Below are positions 35,619-47,220 of a stretch of DNA of 64,000 nucleotides, piece by piece (the stretch's first letter is position 1; the number at the start of each line of letters is the position of its first letter). The DNA is from Wurfbainia villosa (Eukaryota; Streptophyta; Magnoliopsida; Zingiberales; Zingiberaceae), in assembly GCA_025175895.1 (NCBI GenBank), contig CM046004.1, positions 20,571,011 through 20,635,010 on the forward strand, in the 5' to 3' direction. Under the pieces are notes generated by a model, which was given only the letters and a program-made list of their open reading frames with translations, did not search any database and had not been told where the DNA came from. Made by a program: the position numbers and the translations under genes.

Positions 35619-37388
35619 CTAACCCTTAAGGATGGATTTTGGAACCCAAAATAAGTTCTTTCCTATTGGGTTCACTAAGTATTCCTTGGGGATCCATTTC
35701 CTAGCTATTCCTTTCTTTTTGTCTTGTCCCCTAGCAATTAGGCATTTATAGGCCTTTTCATTTTTCTTTTCCTTGTAGCCTAGGCCCTTTTTATTGAAGC
35801 TAGCTCTTTGGCTCCCAATAATCATATTCAATGTGTTGGAGCCAATAGTGAATTTCTCTAGGGCTTTTGTCAAATAGTCTACCTTTTCCCTTAAGGCCCT
35901 ATTTTCATTTATACATGCATCACTAACATTAAATGGCATATAGTTATCATGTGAGCATGCATCATCATGGCAAGAAGAAACATTATCATTTAAGCATGCA
36001 TTTTCTAGCTTATTTTCCAATGCCTTAATTTTATCTAGCATGCTCTTATTTTTCTTTTTCATGCCAAATAAGTCCTTAGTTAAACTAGAGATTATGGAAA
36101 CTATTTTCTTAGGAGAAGCATTTGTTACCATAGTTTCCATGTCTTCTTCTTCTTCTTCGGATGATGAGGATGTAGAGGCTCCCCCTTCATTTGAGCTCTC
36201 TCCACTTGAGCTTGATTCTTCATTTTCGGTGGAGGAGGAGCAACCCGAGTCATGAAGAGCCATTAGTGCCAGGTTGGAGTAGACATGCTCTTCTTCTTCG
36301 GATGAGGATGAAGAGGCAAGGTCATCCCATGTCTTGGCTTTGAGTGTCATGGCCTTCCCTCTTCCTTTTGCCTTCTTTTCTTCTTCCTTTTTCTTGCTCC
36401 CCTTCTTCTTCCTCTTTTCTTCCTTCTTTTTCTTCTCTTCCTTGCTCTTGTTTAGGAGGGGACAATTATCCCTTATGTGCCCCTCTCTTTGGCAATTGTA
36501 GCATATGACCTTCCCCCTTGGTCTTCTATTCCTATCATTAGATTTATGAAAATGAAAACCTTTTAACGCACGTCTTACCCTCCTTACCATATAGGCTTCT
36601 TCGGTGCTATCCATGGAGGAGGAGGAAGATGCTTCATCATCATCGGAGGAGGGGATCTCCATCTTCTTCTTCCCCTTATTTGCCATCAATGCTACTCCTC
36701 TTGAAGGTTGAATTCTAGGCTCCTCTTGCATTCCTTCAAGCCTAGTTTTGTGAAGCTCCATTGTTGAGAAAAATTCCTGCAAGGTGCTTACTTCTAAGTT
36801 CTTGGAGTTATAAAATGAGTCCACCATGGAGCTCCATTTTGAGGACCGGGGAAAGGCATCTATGGCCTTCATTACCATATCCCGGTTGGAGAGCCTTTCT
36901 CCTACACTTGTTAGTCCATTTAAAATTTCTTTGAATCTAGAATGCAAAGAAACTACCTTTTCTCCCTTTTCTAATTTAATGTTGGATAGTTGGGAGTGGA
37001 GAAGATCTCTCCTTGCTAGCTTCGCCTCGGATGTGCCTTCATGAAGCTCAATTAGCTTCTCCCACAACTCCTTGGCGCTTAGGCATTCTCCTATTCGGTT
37101 GATTTCTTGTTGGGGAAGCACATTGAAAAGATGATGCTTGGCTTTTGAGTTTGCAAGGTGCTCTTCCCTTTGCTTTTTGGTCCACCAAGATTTCTCTATT
37201 GGCTTCCCTTCTTCATCCCTAGGCAAAATGAAACCGGATTCCATTGTAATCATAATGTCAAAATCCGTTTCGAAAAATACCTCCATTCGCTTCTTCCACC
37301 AAGCGAATTCTCCTTCAAATTTCGGAGGATGGATGTTTGAGCCGGCCATTTTTAAAATTTGCTTGTTGTGGCGGTTAGTCCTCGACAA
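35619..37388 (-). CDS. Gag of element F, internal region 1 (intact)
   Basis: A full SIRE-type Gag of 589 residues without a stop. Its likely start is MAGSNIHPP at 37349; the frame extends 13 codons further to 37388. Residue positions on the longer form: N-terminal Gag domain (about 15-220); Ser-rich acidic patch (246-262); CCHC knuckle CYNCQREGHIRDNC (about 296-309), which would bind the genomic RNA; Lys/Glu-rich linker; further Ser/Glu blocks; two coiled-coil-like stretches (about 430-475 and 490-520); and a conserved tail, KWIPKEYLVNP..NLFWVPKS. The spacer, not pol, follows. It probably assembles cytoplasmic particles with enzymes from an autonomous relative. The intact frame suggests recent activity. 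Confidence 0.9.
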   Translation of the reverse strand: MSRTNRHNKQILKMAGSNIHPPKFEGEFAWWKKRMEVFFETDFDIMITMESGFILPRDEEGKPIEKSWWTKKQREEHLANSKAKHHLFNVLPQQEINRIGECLSAKELWEKLIELHEGTSEAKLARRDLLHSQLSNIKLEKGEKVVSLHSRFKEILNGLTSVGERLSNRDMVMKAIDAFPRSSKWSSMVDSFYNSKNLEVSTLQEFFSTMELHKTRLEGMQEEPRIQPSRGVALMANKGKKKMEIPSSDDDEASSSSSMDSTEEAYMVRRVRRALKGFHFHKSNDRNRRPRGKVICYNCQREGHIRDNCPLLNKSKEEKKKKEEKRKKKGSKKKEEEKKAKGRGKAMTLKAKTWDDLASSSSSEEEEHVYSNLALMALHDSGCSSSTENEESSSSGESSNEGGASTSSSSEEEEEDMETMVTNASPKKIVSIISSLTKDLFGMKKKNKSMLDKIKALENKLENACLNDNVSSCHDDACSHDNYMPFNVSDACINENRALREKVDYLTKALEKFTIGSNTLNMIIGSQRASFNKKGLGYKEKKNEKAYKCLIARGQDKKKGIARKWIPKEYLVNPIGKNLFWVPKSILKG

Positions 37389-37397
37389 GCTTTCCTT

Positions 37398-37410
37398 GGC
37401 TCTGATACCA
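37398..37410 (-). promoter_or_regulatory. Primer-binding site, F internal region 1
   Basis: Minus-strand TGGTATCAGAGCC lies two bases inside LTR 2. The same site for internal region 2 is at 41643-41655. Confidence 0.85.
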
Positions 37411-37412
37411 CT

Positions 37413-38580
37413 TGTTGGACGATCGGTACGAATATGAATGGCCAGCTAGAGGGGGGTGAATAGCCCTCGTTCGTTGGTCGTCGTATTTTGCTCGTCTACA
37501 AAATGTTAGCGCAAGCGGAATATACAAATACAAACAAAGACAAACAAAATATAAGCAAGCAATACAAACACGGAGATGTAACGTGGTTCACGGCTACGCC
37601 GCTAATCCACGGTCTGATTCATCCACGGTGAATCACTCCGCAATCTATCCACTAGATCTCTCCTTTGCACAAAGCTAGGTGGAGGTAACCTCTTTACAAT
37701 CAACACTCCTCTTACAAGTATAATGAAAATAAGCTTGGGTAAGAGGATGGAAAGCTTTAGGGAACTTTGGGAGAGTGTTAGAGTGTAAGCATTAGCCACC
37801 CAAACCCTTACCCCCTTCCTTTTTATAGAGGAAGAGGGTTTCTTCCCGTTGACACGAGCGATCGGGATGGCACCCATCGATCGGGTCATGCCGCGATGCA
37901 ATAACGGCCGCTTTCCCGTTGGATACTATCCAGCGGAACTCATCGATCGGTATGGCACCCGATCGGCCGATGTCAATCGAGTCGGCTCAGCGAGTCGACT
38001 CCATTACGTGCGGTGCTGCGGTGACATCGATCGTTGCGTCCCTTGGCCGATCAAGCCATCGATCGGCGATCAACTTGATTCACCACATTAGACGATCGAT
38101 CGACCCATCGACTCGAGGCGATCGCCATGACATGGCGATCGGTGGTGTCGGAAAACTCATCCGACCCTTGGCCACATGGCCAAGTTTCACCTAAAACTAC
38201 CCTTCGGGTTACAATCGCTCACTCTCATCCCTCGAGTCCCTCGCCTTTGAAGTTCTCTTCGTTCTCGGCCACGTCCTTGGCGACATCGGCGCGACTCTGC
38301 AATGCTCCTTCGCGTCTCTTGCCTCGAAGTCTACTTCCTCCGGCTTCACTCCAAGCTCCTCGTCCGACGGTCCCTCGGATGCTCCAAGCGCACGACTTCG
38401 CAAAGCTATCCTTCACCGACTCAAGGCACAAGTCATGATATGTGAAACTCGCCATGGCTCCATGTGCGAATTACTAAGTCCTGCACGACTTCAACGCACA
38501 TATCAAATCAATATATCAAACTAACTTAAACCCTTTGCCATACCATCAAAACCATATTACGGCAAGAGATTGCCCTAACA
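37413..38580 (-). mobile_element. Element F, LTR 2 (shared middle LTR)
   Basis: It serves as 5' LTR of internal region 1 and 3' LTR of region 2. Its ends match LTR 1 almost base for base; the patch 37850-38165 is rearranged and rich in CGATCG. The TATA box on the minus strand is at 37818-37828. Confidence 0.9.
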
Positions 38581-39863
38581 ATCTCCCCCTTTTTGATGTG
38601 TGGCAATCCGTTTAAGTTAGGTAAAAGCATTTGATATAAATTCTAAGGTAAGAAAGCATGTAAAGATAAACATGATATAGCAACATGCAAATCCCCCTTA
38701 ATCCATGAAACTCTCTATGTAAATTTCTCCCTATCATAAATCTCTCCCCCTTTTATAATTAACTTAAACATAATATTTTCTCCCCCTTTGACACCATCAA
38801 AAAGATTATCACTAAGTTAAAAACACATGACATCAAGTCTAATAGAAGGAAAATACCATAAGTTGATTTAAAATCGGAATTTTGCTTTTACTGGTCTGAT
38901 ATTCAAGCCATCGATCATTGGTTCGGATACGGTCATTGTGCAATAATTCGGGATTTTTGATTTTTGAATTTCATAAATGCATTAAAAATTCTAAAAAATT
39001 CAAAAAATCATGAAATTTGGGGAACACATTTCTTTTAAGTATATCTATCAGTGAAAAATATGTTTTCATGAAAAATCATTATATTTCCATGTATTTGCCA
39101 AAAATCCAAAAGCTTTAAAAACTACTAGGTTTTTTATCAAAAGAGTATCCATTTTAACACCTAGTCTTGCATCCAATTGTTTCAAAACATGAATACATAT
39201 ATTTTAAAGTAAGAAATTGTTTTGAAAACATATGAAATATCCAACCATGATCTTTGGGCAATATGTCTATGAATTAAACATAAGCCTTCCCCATGATTGG
39301 TCTATTATTGCTATTTTGATACTTTAAATGACCATCTAAATGCCATGGCATTAGTGGACATTTGTATCATCCTAACATCTCACTCATGCTAAGTTTTCAA
39401 TCAAGGTAGCCTATGGTGAGTGTGAGATGCATCCTAGGGGGTATTTGTATATACTTAACCAATATATCCATGCCATTCTACCAAGGTTAAGTATCAACCT
39501 AATAATCCTCATGATCATAGAGGCATATATGAATGAATTCTACATTATGATCATGAAACACATGTATTCATCAATTAAAAGTCATGCCTTAGGTATTATA
39601 TGATGATAATAAACAAAGTATCACCTAAAGCATGATTCAAACCTATTTCTTATGATAACGTGCCAAATTTCAAAAACATAAATCATGATTGTAAATATAC
39701 ATAGGAATTACATCAATCATCATGATTTAAGCATTATTATCTATTTATGGGTACGTTATCATCACCCAACACTATCAAAAAAAAAAAATGTTGTCCCGTC
39801 ATCCTAAGTCAACCAAAATATGATATAGGTTAGGTCCATGTGGTTGACTACCCTAGGGTTATC
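38581..39863 (-). mobile_element. Element F, spacer 2 with polypurine tract and hairpin
   Basis: It is almost identical to spacer 1 except around 38905-39000, where both CAGTCGACTG sites are replaced (CATCAGTCGACTGG becomes CATCGATCATTGG). The hairpin arms are at 39376-39383 and 39422-39429. Confidence 0.85.
39375..39430 (-). other. Conserved spacer hairpin, copy in F internal region 2
   Basis: CATCTCAC (39376-39383) and GTGAGATG (39422-39429) enclose 38 nt. As a near-duplicate of the region 1 copy it is not independent evidence. Confidence 0.75.
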
Positions 39864-41594
39864 CTAACCCTTAAGGATGGATTTTGGAACCCAAAATAAG
39901 TTCTTTCCTATTGGGTTCACTAAGTATTCCTTGGGGATCCATTTCCTAGCTATTCCTTTCTTTTTGTCTTGTCCCCTAGCAATTAGGCATTTATAGGCCT
40001 TTTCATTTTTCTTTTCCTTGTAGCCTAGGCCCTTTTTATTGAAGCTAGCTCTTTGGCTCCCAATAATCATATTTAATGTGTTGGAGCCAATAGTGAATTT
40101 CTCTAGGGCTTTTGTCAAATAGTCTACCTTTTCCCTTAAGGCCCTATTTTCATTTATACATGCATCACTAACATTAAATGGCATATAGTTATCATGTGAG
40201 CATGCATCATCATGGCAAGAAGAAACATTATCATTTAAGCATGCATTTTCTAGCTTATTTTCCAATGCCTTAATTTTATCTAGCATGCTCTTATTTTTCT
40301 TTTTCATGCCAAATAAGTCCTTAGTTAAACTAGAGATTATGGAAACTATTTTCTTAGGAGAAGCATTTGTTACCATAGTTTCCATGTCTTCTTCTTCTTC
40401 TTCGGATGATGAGGATGTAGAGGCTCCCCCTTCATTTGAGCTCTCTCCACTTGAGCTTGATTCTTCATTTTCGATGGAGGAGGAGCAACCCGAGTCATGA
40501 AGAGCCATTAGTGCCAGGTTGGAGTAGACATGCTCTTCTTCTTCGGATGAGGATGAAGAGGCAAGGTCATCCCATGTCTTGGCTTTGAGTGTCATGGCCT
40601 TCCCTCTTCCTTTTGCCTTCTTTTCTTCTTCCTTTTTCTTGCTCCCCTTCTTCTTCCTCTTTTCTTCCTTCTTTTTCTTCTCTTCCTTGCTCTTGTTTAG
40701 GAGGGGACAATTATCCCTTATGTGCCCCTCTCTTTGGCAATTGTAGCATATGACCTTCCCCCTTGGTCTTCTATTCCTATCATTAGATTTATGAAAATGA
40801 AAACCTTTTAACGCACGTCTTACCCTCCTTACCATATAGGCTTCTTCGGTGCTATCCATGGAGGAGGAGGAAGATGCTTCATCATCATCGGAGGAGGGGA
40901 TCTCCATCTTCTTCTTCCCCTTATTTGCCATCAATGCTACTCCTCTTGAAGGTTGAATTCTAGGCTCCTCTTGTATTCCTTCAAGCCTAGTTTTGTGAAG
41001 CTCCATTGTTGAGAAAAATTCCTCCAAGGTGCTTACTTCTAAGTTCTTGGAGATATAAAATGAATCCACCATGGAGCTCCATTTTGAGGACCGGGGAAAG
41101 GCATCTATGGCCTTCATTACCATATCCTGGTTGGAGAGCCTTTCTCCTACACTTGTTAGTCCATTTAAAATTTCTTTGAATCTAGAATGCAAAGAAATTA
41201 CCTTTTCTCCCTTTTCTAATTTAATGTTGGATAGTTGGGAGTGGAGAAGATCTCTCCTTGCTAGCTTCGCCTCGGATGTGCCTTCATGAAGCTCAATTAG
41301 CTTCTCCCACAACTCCTTGGCGCTTAGGCATTCTCCTATTCGGTTGATTTCTTATTGGGGAAGCACATTGAAAAGATGATGCTTGGCTTTTGAGTTTGCA
41401 AGGTGCTCTTCCCTTTGCTTTTTGGTCCACCTAGATTTCTCTATTGGCTTCCCTTCTTCATCCCTAGGCAAAATGAAACCGGATTCCATTGTAATCATAA
41501 TGTCAAAATCCATTTCGAAAAATACCTCCATTCGCTTCTTCCACCAAGCGAATTCTCCTTCAAATTTCGGAGGATGGATGTTTGAGCCGGCCAT
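39864..41594 (-). pseudogene. Gag of element F, internal region 2 (one premature stop)
   Basis: It has the same 589-codon layout as the gag at 35619-37388. One change, CAA to TAA (stop at 41352-41354 on the minus strand), cuts it within the N-terminal domain, after FNVLPQ. Downstream it stays open for 482 codons through the knuckle and coiled-coil parts to the same ILKG end. The start MAGSN is at 41594. It is the younger kind of pseudogene: one substitution and no frameshift. Confidence 0.9.
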
Positions 41595-41657
41595 TTTTAA
41601 AATTTGCTTGTTGTTGCGGTTAGTCCTCGACAAGCTTTCCTTGGCTCTGATACCACT

Positions 41658-42856
41658 TGTTGGACGATCGGTACGAATACGAATGGCCGGCTAGAGGGGG
41701 GTGAATAGCCCTCGTTCGTTGGTCGTCGTATTTTGCTCGTCTACAAAATGTTAGTGCAAGCGGAATATACAAATACAAACAAAGACAAACAAAATATAAG
41801 CAAGCAATACAAACACGGAGATGTAACGTGGTTAACAGCTACGCCACTAATCCACGGTCCGATTCGTCCACGGTGAATCACTCCGCAATCTATCCACTAG
41901 ATCTCTCCTTTGCACAAAGCTAGGTGGAGGTAACCTCTTTACAATCAACACTCCTCTTACAAGTATAATGAAAATAAGCTTGGGTAAGAGGATGGAAAGC
42001 TTTAGGGAACTTTGGGAGAGTGTTAGAGTGTAAGCATTAGCCACCCAAACCCTTACCCCCTTCCTTTTTATAGAGGAAGAGGGTTTCTTCCCGTTGACAG
42101 CCATCGGTCATGGCACCCATCGATCGGTGCCGTAGTCCTGGCGCCTAATACCCGCTTTCCACGTTGGATACTATCCAGCGGAACTCTTAGCATCGGTGAT
42201 GGCACCCATCGATCAGCGATGTCAACCTCGAGTCCTCGAGGTCGACTCCATTCTGGCGGCCTGACATCGATCATTGCGTCCCTTAGCGATCGGCCGATCA
42301 AGCTATCGATCGGCCTTGCCCGTGGGCGATCGGTGATCAACCGATTCACATTAGACCGATCGACTCATCGACTCGGAAGCGATGAAGCGCCATGACATGG
42401 CAGTCGACTAGTGTCGGGAAAACTCATCCGACACTTGGCCAAATGGCCAAGTTTCACCTAAGAGCTACCCTTCCCGGGTTACAATCGCTCACTCTCATCC
42501 CTCGGAGTCCCTCGCCTTTGAAGTTCTCTTCGTTCGCGGCCACGTCCTTCGGCAGCATCAGGTGCATGACTCTGCAATGTTCCTTCGCGTCTCTTGCCTC
42601 GAAGTCTACTTCCTCCGGCTTCACTCCAAGCTCCTCGTCCGGCGGTCCCTCGGATGCTCCAAGCGCACGGCTTCCGCAAAGCTATCCTTCACCGACTCAA
42701 GGCACGAGTCATGAGATGTGAAACACGCCATGGCTCCATGTGCGAATTACTAAGTCCTGCACGACTTCAACGCACATATCAAATCAACATATCAAACTAA
42801 CTTAAACCCTTTGCAATACCATCAAAACCATATTACGGCAAGAGATTGCCCTAACA
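41658..42856 (-). mobile_element. Element F, LTR 3 (5' end of the tandem)
   Basis: It runs TGTTGGACGATCGG to CCCTAACA and is followed by GATCA. Minus-strand TATA box near 42063-42073. The variable patch 42097-42445 keeps one GGCAGTCGACTAG site where LTR 2 has GGCGATCGGTGG. Confidence 0.9.
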
Positions 42857-42861
42857 GATCA

Positions 42862-42954
42862 TTTGTTATTGGGTTTGCCAAAGCAAATGACACATTTTAT
42901 CTTGGTAGAGTGCGAGTGGACAATTGTGATGTCCCGCTATTGAACTATGGGTGA
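42862..42954 (+). mobile_element. Element E leader, part 2
   Basis: A short stretch of E between the duplications of F and G. It joins 33255 on the left and 48403 on the right once F and G are removed. No feature is seen in it. Confidence 0.75.
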
Positions 42955-44144
42955 TGTAGGGGATTGGTACGGTCGGCTAGAGGGGGGTGAATAGCCCTCG
43001 TTCATTGGATGTCGTAATTCGTTCGTTCTTTTGCTCGTCTACACAATCATTAGCGCAAGCGGAAGCATAAACAATAAAGACAAAGCAATAAATGAAAATA
43101 CAAACGCTAACAAAGAATGTAACGTGGTTCACGGCTACGTCACTAATCCACGATCCCGATTCGTCCGAGGTGAATCACTCCTCCAAAGCCAATCACTATT
43201 GGTCTCTCCTTTGCACCAAGCTAGGTGGAGGAAACCTTTTCAATCAAGATCACTCTTCTTACAATAATAATGGAGTAGAAACAAGTAAGAAGAGTTTAGA
43301 GCTTGTGGGGCACTAGGAAGATCACTTGGAGCATAAGCATTAGCCTCTCAAAGGCTCACACCCTCTCTTTTTATAGAGAGGGCTGATTTCTTCCTGTTGG
43401 CCGCCACCAGTCGACTGCCACCCTTGGCAGTCGACTGCCATCACTACACCGGCCTCCGAACATGTCGGATCCTCACCGTTGTAGTCCAATGGAACTCTTG
43501 GCAGTCATTATTGGACCTCACCATCATCGCTGCCTCCGTAGTCGATCGTCATCGGCCACGAGCGGTTCTGCGTCGTGATATCCTCTCGGTAGTCAATCGC
43601 CATTCCATGGCGATCGACATCATCGGGCATAAACCATCGATCGGATACGGTCGAACTCACTCGACTCGGAGATCGATTGCCATGCCATGGCGGTCGATCG
43701 TGTCGAAAACCCATCCGACACTTGGCCAAATGGCCAAGTTTCACCTAAGAGCTACCCTTCCCCGGGTTACAATCGCTCACTCTCATTTCTCGGAGTCCCT
43801 CGCCTTCGAAGTTCTCTTCGTTCTTGGCCACGTCCCTCGGCAGCATCAGGCGCATGACTCTGCAATGCTCCTTCGCGTCTCTTGCCTCGAAGTCTACTTC
43901 CTCCGGCTTCACTCCAAGCTTCTCATCCGGTGGTCCCTCGGATGCTCCAAGCGCACGGCTTACGCAAAGCTATCCTTCACCGACTCAAGGCACGAGTCAT
44001 GAGATGTGAAACTCGCCACGGCTCCATGTGCGAATTACTAAGTCCTGCACGACTTCAACGCACATATCAAATCAACATAACACACTAACTTAAACCCTTT
44101 GCCACACCATCAAAACCATATTACGGCAAGAGATTGCCCTAACA
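42955..44144 (-). mobile_element. Element G, 3' LTR
   Basis: It runs TGTAGGGGATTGG to TTGCCCTAACA in plus-strand reading. Two exact CAGTCGACTG sites lie near 43410 and 43428, and a minus-strand TATA box near 43364-43375. Positions 43540-43720 are rich in CGATCG-like motifs and differ from the 5' LTR. Confidence 0.9.
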
Positions 44145-45439
44145 ATCTCCCCCTTTTTGATGTGTGGCAATCCGTTTAAGTTAGGTAAAAACATTTGATA
44201 TAAATTTTAAAGGAAAGAAAGCATGTAAACATAAACATGATATAGCAACATGCAACTCCCCCTTAATCCATGAAACTCCCCCTTAATTTCTCCCCCTATC
44301 ATAAGCATAATCATTTCTCCCCCTAAATATGTTCCCCTTTACTTAAACATACATTTCTCCCACTTTGACACCATCAAAAAGATTAATCCTAATTTATAAA
44401 CTCATGGCATCAAGTATAGTAGAAAGAGAAACCCAAAAACTTGATTAAAATCTGAAATCATAAAATATTGGGCTGTTTTTCAGGTTATCGATCATTGCTA
44501 TCAATGGCGGTCGTACACAATGGATTCAAATTACGATTTTAAGGCAAATTTCAGAAATGCATTAAAAATTCTAGAAAATTCAAAAAATCATGAAATTTTG
44601 GGAACACATTTCTTTTAAGTATATCTATAAGTGAAAAATATGTTTTCATGAAAAATCATTATATTTCCACGTATTTGCCAAAAATCCAAAAGCTTTAAAA
44701 ACTACTAGGTTTTTGATCATAAGAGTATTCATTTTAACACCTAGTCTTGCATCCAATTGTTTCAAAACATGAATACATGTATTTTAAAGTAAGAAATTGT
44801 TTTGAAAACATATGAAATATCCAACCATGATCTTTGGGCAATATGTCTATGAATTAAACATAAGCCTTCCCCATGATTGGTCTATTATTGCTATGTTGAT
44901 ACTTTAAATGACCATCTAAATGTCATAGGCATTAGTGGACATTTGTATCATCCTAACATCTCACCCATGCTAAGTTTGCAATCAAGTTAGCCTATAGTGA
45001 GTGTGAGATGCATTCTAGGGGGTATTTGTGTATACTTAACCAATATATTCATGCAATTCTATCAAGGTTAAGTATCAACCTAATAGTCCTCATGATCATG
45101 AAGGCATATATGAATGAATTCTACATTATGATCATGAAACTCATGTATTCATCAAATAATAGTCATGCATTAGGTATTGTATGATGATAATAAACAAAGT
45201 ATCACCTAAAGCATGATTCAACCCTATTTCTCATGATTACGTGCCAAATATTAAAATCATAAATCATGATTTCAAACATACATAGCAATTACATTAATCA
45301 TCATGATTTAAGCATTATTATCTATTTATGGGCACATTATCATCACCCAACACTATTCTAAAAATATTGTCCCGCTATCCTAAGTCAACCAAAATATGAT
45401 ATAGGTCAATTGCATATGGTTGACTACCCTAGAGTTATC
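44145..45439 (-). mobile_element. Element G, spacer, polypurine tracts and hairpin
   Basis: It is homologous to the F spacers. Purine tracts lie at 44145-44160 and near 44270, 44290 and 44320. The hairpin arms are CATCTCAC 44957-44964 and GTGAGATG 45003-45010, with a 38-nt loop. Near 44485 the CAGTCGACTG sites of F are replaced by ATCGATCATTG-type sequence. No gene. Confidence 0.85.
44956..45011 (-). other. Conserved spacer hairpin, copy in G
   Basis: The arms match those of F; the loop has several changes (for example CCCATGC against TCATGC), so the arms have outlasted loop divergence. Confidence 0.7.
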
Positions 45440-47159
45440 CTAACCCTTAAGGATGGATTTTGGAACCCAAAATAAGTTCTTTCCTATTGGGTTCACTAAG
45501 TATTCCTTGGGGATCCATTTCCTAGCTATTACTTTCTTCTTATCTTGTCCCCTAGCTATAAGGCATTTGTAGGCCTTTTCATTTTTCTTTTCCTTGTAGC
45601 CTAGGCCCTTTTTGTTGAAACTAGCTCTTTGGCTCCCTAAGATCATGTTCAATGTGTTGGAGCCAATTGTGAATTTTTCTAGGGCTTTTGTTAAATAATC
45701 TACCTTTTCCCTTAATGCCCTATTTTCATCCATGCATGCATCATTAACATTCAAAGGAATATAGTCATGTGAGCATGCATCATTTAAGCTAGAAGAAATA
45801 TCATTATTATTTAAGCATGCATTTTCTAGCTTATTTTCTAATGCCTTAATTTGATCAAGCATGCTTTTATTTTTCTTTTTCATTCCAAATAAGTCCTTAG
45901 TTAAACTAGAAATTATGGAAACTATTTACTTAGGAGAGGCTTTCGTTTCCATAGTTTCCATGTCCTCTTCTTCTTCGGATGATGTGGATGTAGAAGCTCC
46001 CCCTTCATTTGAGCTCTCCCCACTTGAGCTTGATCCTTCATTTTCGGATGAAGAGCAATCCAAGTCATCAAAGGCCATCAAGGCCAAATTGGTGACAAAG
46101 GCATTCTCCTCATCCGATGATGATGAGGAGGATGAGGATGGGTCATCCCAAGTCCTTGCCTTTAGAGCTTTGGTCTTACCCTTTTCTTTTGTCTTCTTCT
46201 CCTCTTCCTTCTTTTTCTTGCTCCCCTTTTTCTTCTTCTTTTCTTCTTTCTTTTTCCTCTCTTCCTTGCTCTTGTTTAGGAGAGGACAATTGTCCCTTAT
46301 GTGCCCCTCTCCTTGGCAATTGTAGCATATGACCTTCCCCCTTGGTCTTCTATTCCTATCATGAGATTTATCAAATCTAAAATTCTTAAATGCACGTCTT
46401 ACCTTCCTTACCATATAGGCTTCTTCGGTGCTATCCATGGAGGAGGAGGAAGACGCTTCGTCATCGGAGGAGGAGGGGATTTCCATCTTCTTCTTCCCCT
46501 TATGTGCCATCACGGCTACTCCGCGTGAGGGTTGAATTCTAGGCTCTTCTTATATTCCTTCCAGCCTAGTTTCGTGGAGCTCCATTGTTGCGAAAAATTC
46601 CTCCAAGGTACTTACTTCCAAGGTCTTGGAGATGTAAAATGAGTCCACCATGGAGCTCCATTTTGAGGACCGGTGAAAGGCATCTATGACCTTCATTACC
46701 ATATCCCGGTTTGATAGCTTCTCACCTACACTTGTTAGCCCAATTAATATTTCTTTAAACCTAGAATGTAGGAAAGTTACCTTTTCTCCCTTTTCTAATT
46801 TGATGTTTGGATAGTTGGGAGCGGAGGAGGTCTCTCCTTGCTAGCTTTGCCTCGGATGTGCCTTCATGAGTTCTCAAAGCTTCTCCCACATCTCTTTGGC
46901 GCTAGCACATTCTCCTATCGGTTGATCTCTTGTTGAGGAGAACATTGAAGATGATGTTTTGCTTTGAATTTGCAAGGTGCTCCTCTCTTTGCTTCTTAGT
47001 CCACGTGATTTCTCAATTGGTTCCCCTCTTCATCCCTAGGCAACCGAAACCATTTTCCATTATAAGCATAATATCAAAATCGGTTCGAAGAATACCTCCA
47101 TTCTCTTCTTCCACCAGAATTCTCCTTCGAACCGGAGGATGGATGTTTGGGCCGACCAT
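45440..47159 (-). pseudogene. Gag of element G, frameshifted
   Basis: Homologous to the F Gag. The start MVGPNIHPP is at 47159. The N-terminal domain (46514-47159) is broken by several small indels. The middle is open from 46513 to 45926, with the knuckle CYNCQGEGHIRDNC and Ser/Glu blocks; a stop follows, and the C-terminal coiled-coil part and WIPKEYLVNP tail are open from 45883 to 45440 in the same frame. It cannot make full-length protein. Confidence 0.88.
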
Positions 47160-47205
47160 TTTGAGATTGCTTGTTGTGGCGGTTAGTCCTCGACAAGCTT
47201 TCCTC

Positions 47206-47218
47206 GGCTCTGATACCA
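47206..47218 (-). promoter_or_regulatory. Primer-binding site of element G
   Basis: Minus-strand TGGTATCAGAGCC lies two bases from the 5' LTR. Confidence 0.85.
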
Positions 47219-47220
47219 CT

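Larger units (their letters stand above)
33256..42856 (-). mobile_element. Element F, tandem gag-only element (LTR-int-LTR-int-LTR)
   Basis: Three LTRs (33256-34325, 37413-38580, 41658-42856) and two near-identical internal regions share one perfect outer duplication, GATCA at 33251-33255 and 42857-42861. No such duplication lies at the inner LTR. This is one insertion later expanded by unequal crossing-over between LTRs, not two insertions. Each internal region has gag but no pol. Confidence 0.93.

Noticed and set aside
36040..36255. Plus-strand frames with Ser/Glu-rich peptides opposite gag (also 40285-40500, 45861-46325, 60630-61181)
   Set aside because: They are antisense shadows of the Ser/Glu codons of gag on the minus strand.
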